Origin: Actinomycetota bacterium
GTDB taxonomy: Bacteria; Actinomycetota; Thermoleophilia; Gaiellales; Gaiellaceae
Direction of reading: 5' to 3'
Assembly: GCA_013694685.1 (NCBI GenBank)
Contig: JACDBY010000056.1
Coordinates: forward strand, 1 to 8,638
Length of the DNA: 8,638 bases
The position numbers were made by a program, and so were the translations under genes. A model generated the notes under the pieces. The model saw only the letters and a program-made list of their open reading frames with translations. It did no database searches and was not told the origin of the DNA. Below, piece by piece: positions 5,831 to 8,638 of this stretch (positions are counted from its first letter, which is position 1; every line of letters starts with the position of its first letter).

Positions 5831-5836
5831 AGTCTC

Positions 5837-7063
5837 GTGGAACGCATCTTGTCCTCGGAGGTGTCCGCTCATGTCGGCGCGCGCGTCCGTCTTGCCGGCT
5901 GGCTTCATGCCAAGCGCGATCTCGGCAGCGTGTCGTTCGGCATCCTTCGCGACCGCGCCGGGCTGGCGCAGATCGTCGCCTCCTCGCCGCTCGAGCTCCA
6001 GCTCGAGACGGTGTTCGAGGTCGAGGCCGACGCGGTGGCGGCGCCGCAGGCACCGGGTGGGGCGGAGCTACGGGAGCCCGTCTTCCACGTGCTGTCCGAG
6101 CCCGTCGCGACGCCACCGGTCGAGCTCCGCCGTCCCAAGCTCAAGGAGAACCTGCCGTTCGTACTCGACCACGCGGCGGTTGCGCTCAGGCATCCGCGGC
6201 AGCGGGCAGCGTTCGAGGTCGCCGCCGCCTCGCTCACCGGCTTCCGGGCAGCGCTGGACGGACTTGGGTTCACGGAGATCTCGACACCGAAGATCGTGGC
6301 CGCGGCCACCGAGAGCGGCGCGAACGTCTTTACCCTCGACTTCTTCGGCCAGACGGCGTACCTGGCGCAAAGCCCGCAGCTCTACAAGCAGGTGATGGTC
6401 GGCGTCTTCGAGCGCGTCTACGAGACCGGCCACGTGTTTCGCGCGGAGCCCCACGACACGACCCGCCATCTCGCCGAGTACACCTCCCTCGATGCCGAGC
6501 TGGGGTTCGTCGCCGATCATCTCGACGTGATGAGGGTCGTACGCGAGGTCATCGCCTCCATGGTGACGAGCGTCCGCGAACGCGCTCCACGTGCGGTCGC
6601 CCTGCTCGGAGTCGAGTTACCCGAGGTTCCGGCCGAGATCCCCTCGGTGCACTTCGCCGACACCGGGGTCGACGACGTCGATCTTGCGCCCGCCGACGAG
6701 CGGCGGCTCTGCGAGCACCACGGCGAGCTCGTGTTCGTGACGGGGTACCCGATGGCGAAGCGCCCGTTCTACACCCATCCCGAGCCGGAACGACCGCAGT
6801 ACTCGAACTCGTTCGACCTGCTCTTTCGCGGTCTCGAGATCGTGACCGGTGGTCAGCGGCTGCATCGGTACGAGGACTACGTCGCCGCCCTTGGTGGCGA
6901 GATCGAGCCGTTCGCGGGATACCTGGCCGCGTTCCGCCACGGGATGCCCCCGCACGGCGGTTTCGCGCTCGGGCTCGAGCGGTGGGTGGCGCGCCTCGTT
7001 GGCGCGGAGAACATCAGGGAGACGACGCTATTTCCGCGCGACCGCACGCGGCTGGCACCCTGA
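5837..7063 (+). CDS. aspS: Aspartyl-tRNA synthetase, archaeal/non-GAD type (likely non-discriminating Asp/Asn)
   Basis: A 408-residue class IIb synthetase that charges tRNA with aspartate. The N-terminal OB fold for anticodon binding covers about residues 1-100, with VRLAGWLHAKRDLGSVSFG (17-35). Class II motif 1 lies around GFTEISTPKIV (144-154); motif 2 is YETGHVFRAEPHDTTRHLAE (195-214), and motif 3 is GGFALGLERWVARLVG (374-389). The protein ends directly after motif 3 with TLFPRDRTRLAP, as in archaeal and AspS2 enzymes; bacterial AspS (about 590 residues) carries an extra GAD domain that is absent here. The catalytic stretch GQTAYLAQSPQLYKQ (171-185) is intact. GTG 5837 was chosen because it follows GAGGAGG (5822-5828) by eight bases; the frame is open to 5618, but that part lies over the leader RNA. 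Shorter AspRS enzymes are often non-discriminating, feeding Asp-tRNA-Asn to GatCAB. That specificity is inferred. Confidence 0.93.
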   Translation: MERILSSEVSAHVGARVRLAGWLHAKRDLGSVSFGILRDRAGLAQIVASSPLELQLETVFEVEADAVAAPQAPGGAELREPVFHVLSEPVATPPVELRRPKLKENLPFVLDHAAVALRHPRQRAAFEVAAASLTGFRAALDGLGFTEISTPKIVAAATESGANVFTLDFFGQTAYLAQSPQLYKQVMVGVFERVYETGHVFRAEPHDTTRHLAEYTSLDAELGFVADHLDVMRVVREVIASMVTSVRERAPRAVALLGVELPEVPAEIPSVHFADTGVDDVDLAPADERRLCEHHGELVFVTGYPMAKRPFYTHPEPERPQYSNSFDLLFRGLEIVTGGQRLHRYEDYVAALGGEIEPFAGYLAAFRHGMPPHGGFALGLERWVARLVGAENIRETTLFPRDRTRLAP

Positions 7064-7093
7064 GCAGCCTACGGCTGAGCTTGGCCTCGTCCC

Positions 7094-7099
7094 TAGACT
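7094..7099 (+). promoter_or_regulatory. Candidate -10 box giving a leaderless ychF-like mRNA
   Basis: TAGACT fits TAnnnT and ends nine bases before the ATG at 7109. There is no Shine-Dalgarno between 7064 and 7108. In actinobacteria a -10 box this close to the start codon usually means transcription starts at or just before the ATG. No convincing -35 element was seen. Confidence 0.45.
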
Positions 7100-7108
7100 G
7101 ACCCGTCC

Positions 7109-8047
7109 ATGGCGCTCGAGGTGGGGATCGTCGGGCTTCCGAACAGCGGCAAGACCACGCTGTTCAACGCTCTCACGCGCGCTGGCGCCGAGATCACAGC
7201 GTACGCGTCGGTGACCGAGAAGCCGAACGTCGGCATGGCCGCGATCGCCGACGACCGGCTGCAGCAACTCGCAGAGCTCGTCTCCGCGCGGAAGGTCACG
7301 CCCGCGGCAATCCGCGTCGTCGACGTACCGGGGACAGGCCCGCAGCTTCTCGGCAACCTCCGCCAGGTCGATGCCATCCTCGCCGTGCTCGACGGCTTCT
7401 CGCCGGATGCGACGCCGGCGGACGACCTCGAGACGCTCCAGCTCGAGCTCCTCGTCGCAGACCGCGACCACGTCGAGCGGCGGCACGAGCGTGTCTCGAA
7501 GGAGGCCAAGTCGGGGGATGCGTCGAAGCGAGCCGAGCTCGAGCTTCTGACCACGTTGCTCGCGCACCTCGACGCCGGGCGGACACTCGCGGACTGGCCC
7601 GGCGAGCTCCCGGGCGAGCTCGACCCGCTGACGACGAAGCCGCTCCTCGCGGTCGAGAACGGCCCGGGTGGGATCGACTGCAAGCTCGAGGCCGAGCTCG
7701 CCGACCTTCCCGACGAGGAGGCGGCGGAGTTCCGCGACCGCCCGTCGGCGCTCGACGAGGTCGTCCGGCGTCTGAAAGACGCGCTCGGCCTGATCGCGTT
7801 CTTCACCGCGGGTGACAAGGAGACGCGCGCCTGGACGCTCCGTCAGGGTCAGACGGCGCTCGAGGCGGCCGCGACCGTCCACACCGACATCGCTCGTGGG
7901 TTCATCCGCTGCGAGGTGATCTCGGCCGACGACTTGGTGGAGGCCGGCTCGCATGCCGAAGCCGCCCGCCGCGGCACGCAACGCCTCGAGGGCAAGACCT
8001 ACGTCGTCGCCGACGGCGACGTCCTGAACGTCCGCTTCAACGTCTGA
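7109..8047 (+). CDS. ychF: YchF/Obg-like P-loop NTPase, short divergent form
   Basis: A 312-residue relative of YchF (OLA1), a ribosome-associated ATPase of the TRAFAC/HAS class. The P-loop GLPNSGKTT (residues 9-17), EKPNVGMAAIADDRLQQLAE (37-56) and DVPGTG (72-77) occupy the G1, switch I and G3 regions. The C-terminal TGS-like half is highly typical: LIAFFTAGDKETRAWTLRQG (228-247), HTDIARGFIRCEVISADDLV (258-277) and GKTYVVADGDVLNVRFNV at the end. It is about 50 residues shorter than usual YchF (around 363). The switch II block that normally reads like 'GLVKGASKGEGLGNKFL' is cut to GTGPQLLGN, and the ATP-specifying N-x-x-E motif after KPLL is replaced by VENGPGG (182-188). It may be a lineage-specific paralogue with altered nucleotide use. 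ATG 7109 begins exactly at the first strand. It stands alone, followed by repeats and a terminator. Confidence 0.85.
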   Translation: MALEVGIVGLPNSGKTTLFNALTRAGAEITAYASVTEKPNVGMAAIADDRLQQLAELVSARKVTPAAIRVVDVPGTGPQLLGNLRQVDAILAVLDGFSPDATPADDLETLQLELLVADRDHVERRHERVSKEAKSGDASKRAELELLTTLLAHLDAGRTLADWPGELPGELDPLTTKPLLAVENGPGGIDCKLEAELADLPDEEAAEFRDRPSALDEVVRRLKDALGLIAFFTAGDKETRAWTLRQGQTALEAAATVHTDIARGFIRCEVISADDLVEAGSHAEAARRGTQRLEGKTYVVADGDVLNVRFNV

Positions 8048-8065
8048 CAGCGCGCCGTCCAGAAG

Positions 8066-8148
8066 CGGTGTCCGACTTCGGTCGGGCACCTGACCAGTCC
8101 CGACGCAGAGAGGCCGAACGTCAGGTGTCGGATTGAAGTCCGACACCG
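8066..8148. repeat. REP-like pair of inverted palindromes
   Basis: Two 29-bp units, 8066-8094 and 8120-8148, are inverted copies of each other with 24 of 29 positions matching, separated by 25 bp. Each unit is itself a hairpin: the left has GGTGTCCGAC and GTCGGGCACC around a TTCG loop (one G-T pair), and the right has GGTGTCGGA and TCCGACACC around TTGAAG. GGTGTC...GACACC palindromes in head-to-head pairs recall REP/BIME elements moved by RAYT (Y1) transposases. No transposase is in the window. Confidence 0.68.
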
Positions 8149-8178
8149 AAGCGCATCCCCTCGACAGACACCCGGCAC

Positions 8179-8206
8179 AACGAGGGCCCCGTGCGGGGCC
8201 CTCGTT
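8179..8206. terminator. Strong bidirectional hairpin terminator
   Basis: AACGAGGGCCCC (8179-8190) and GGGGCCCTCGTT (8195-8206) form a perfect 12-bp stem around a GTGC loop. It lies between the convergent ychF-like gene and the minus-strand gene ending at 8230, so it can serve both. The A and T pairs at the base give only a two-base T-run on each strand, so termination would rely mainly on stem strength. Confidence 0.85.
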
Positions 8207-8229
8207 GGTGCTCCACGTCGGAGGTCGGG

Positions 8230-8638
8230 TTACTTCCCGAACATCCGCTTGATGTTCGCCCGCTCCTCCAGGTCTTTGGCGTAGAGGCCTTTGGCGTTCG
8301 CCTTCCCCGGGCCGTTGCCGGGCTTGCCGGAGTAGATGACCGTCCACGTGCTCGGCTCGACGATCGAGACTGGCACGTTGGCGGCCGCAGCACCGGCGAC
8401 GACCGCCTCGTACCCCTCGCGGGCGAGGCGAAGCGCGGTCGGGTAGTCGTGCGCGGCGAAGGCCGCCTGGGCCGACGTGAGCTTCCCGTCCGCCGCCGCG
8501 AGATTCGCCGCCGCAGCCGGCTTGCCGGCGAGCTGCGCCGCGACGATGTTCGCGATCTTCGCGTACCCGGCCGTGTGGTGCCGGGCCGAGTTGTCGCGAT
8601 CGAACTGACTGAAGTCCCAGTTCAGGTCGATGTAGCTC
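8230..8638 (-). CDS. Unrecognised protein, C-terminal 135 residues
   Basis: The minus-strand frame is open from the right edge of the window to TAA at 8230-8232, so the start lies outside. The visible part opens with SYIDLNWDFSQFDRDNSARH, continues with HTAGYAKIANIVAAQLAGKP, and then has an alanine-rich helical stretch with GKLTSAQAAFAAHDYPTALR and LAREGYEAVVAGAAA. It ends EPSTWTVIYSGKPG, a Gly/Lys/Asn-rich linker, and LYAKDLEERANIKRMFGK. The helical part looks like an antiparallel hairpin of the kind often attached to exported enzymes, and the first block may be the last part of a catalytic domain. I do not recognise the family and assign no function. Codon use (GC-rich third positions) and the neighbouring terminator support it as a real gene. 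Confidence 0.7.
   Translation of the reverse strand, partial: SYIDLNWDFSQFDRDNSARHHTAGYAKIANIVAAQLAGKPAAAANLAAADGKLTSAQAAFAAHDYPTALRLAREGYEAVVAGAAAANVPVSIVEPSTWTVIYSGKPGNGPGKANAKGLYAKDLEERANIKRMFGK

Noticed and set aside
5618..5836. Earlier start for aspS
   Set aside because: The extension would translate the structured leader, and GTG 5837 has a strong, well-spaced Shine-Dalgarno.
7028..8347. 439-codon minus-strand frame opposite the ychF-like gene
   Set aside because: It crosses the REP-like repeat and the perfect terminator hairpin and has no motif; the plus strand carries the YchF signatures.
1..8638. CRISPR array, tRNA, rRNA, prophage or defence genes
   Set aside because: No regularly spaced direct repeats, cloverleaf or TTC-arm sequences, integrase or defence motifs were seen on either strand.

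Overview
The window is GC-rich and densely coded, with genes overlapping by four bases and many GTG starts. An archaeal-type aspartyl-tRNA synthetase behind what looks like a translation-controlling T-box leader, a clpP, a methylmalonyl-CoA epimerase and several TAnnnT -10 boxes point to an actinobacterium. A deep lineage such as Thermoleophilia (Gaiellales/Solirubrobacterales) is my best guess; this is inferred from gene style and was not tested by a search.

Layout. (1) 1-3311, plus strand: a tightly packed operon with the end of a DUF1385/YqhQ-like membrane protein gene, a class I SAM methyltransferase, nicotinate phosphoribosyltransferase (pncB), nicotinamidase (pncA) and a second methyltransferase. 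Every junction is a 4-bp ATGA stop/start overlap. The middle pair is the Preiss-Handler salvage route: nicotinamide to nicotinate to nicotinate mononucleotide. (2) 3180-4299, minus strand: an SRPBCC/AHSA1 gene with a frameshift, an ArsR-type repressor and a cupin, read toward the first operon and overlapping its last gene by 132 bp. (3) 4300-4364: a divergent control region holding two near-identical 16-bp dyads that look like ArsR operators. (4) 4365-5594, plus strand: clpP, methylmalonyl-CoA epimerase and a small conserved-looking protein with an apparent CTG start. (5) 5595-5836: an inverted repeat at the operon end, a -10 box and a roughly 145-nt structured leader with the parts of a T-box riboswitch: short specifier hairpin, H-type pseudoknot, antisequestrator with a UGGC bulge, and an alternative stem that hides the Shine-Dalgarno. 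It precedes (6) aspS, 5837-7063. (7) 7109-8047: a short, divergent YchF/Obg-like P-loop protein, probably translated from a leaderless mRNA. (8) 8048-8229: a REP-like pair of inverted hairpins and a strong bidirectional terminator. (9) 8230-8638, minus strand: the end of an unrecognised protein gene.

The strongest non-coding signal is the aspS leader. Actinobacterial T-boxes are known mainly from ileS, so an Asp (or Asn) T-box acting on translation would be an unusual variant. No new multi-gene system such as a defence island or biosynthetic cluster is evident; the rest is housekeeping metabolism with a few broken or divergent genes.
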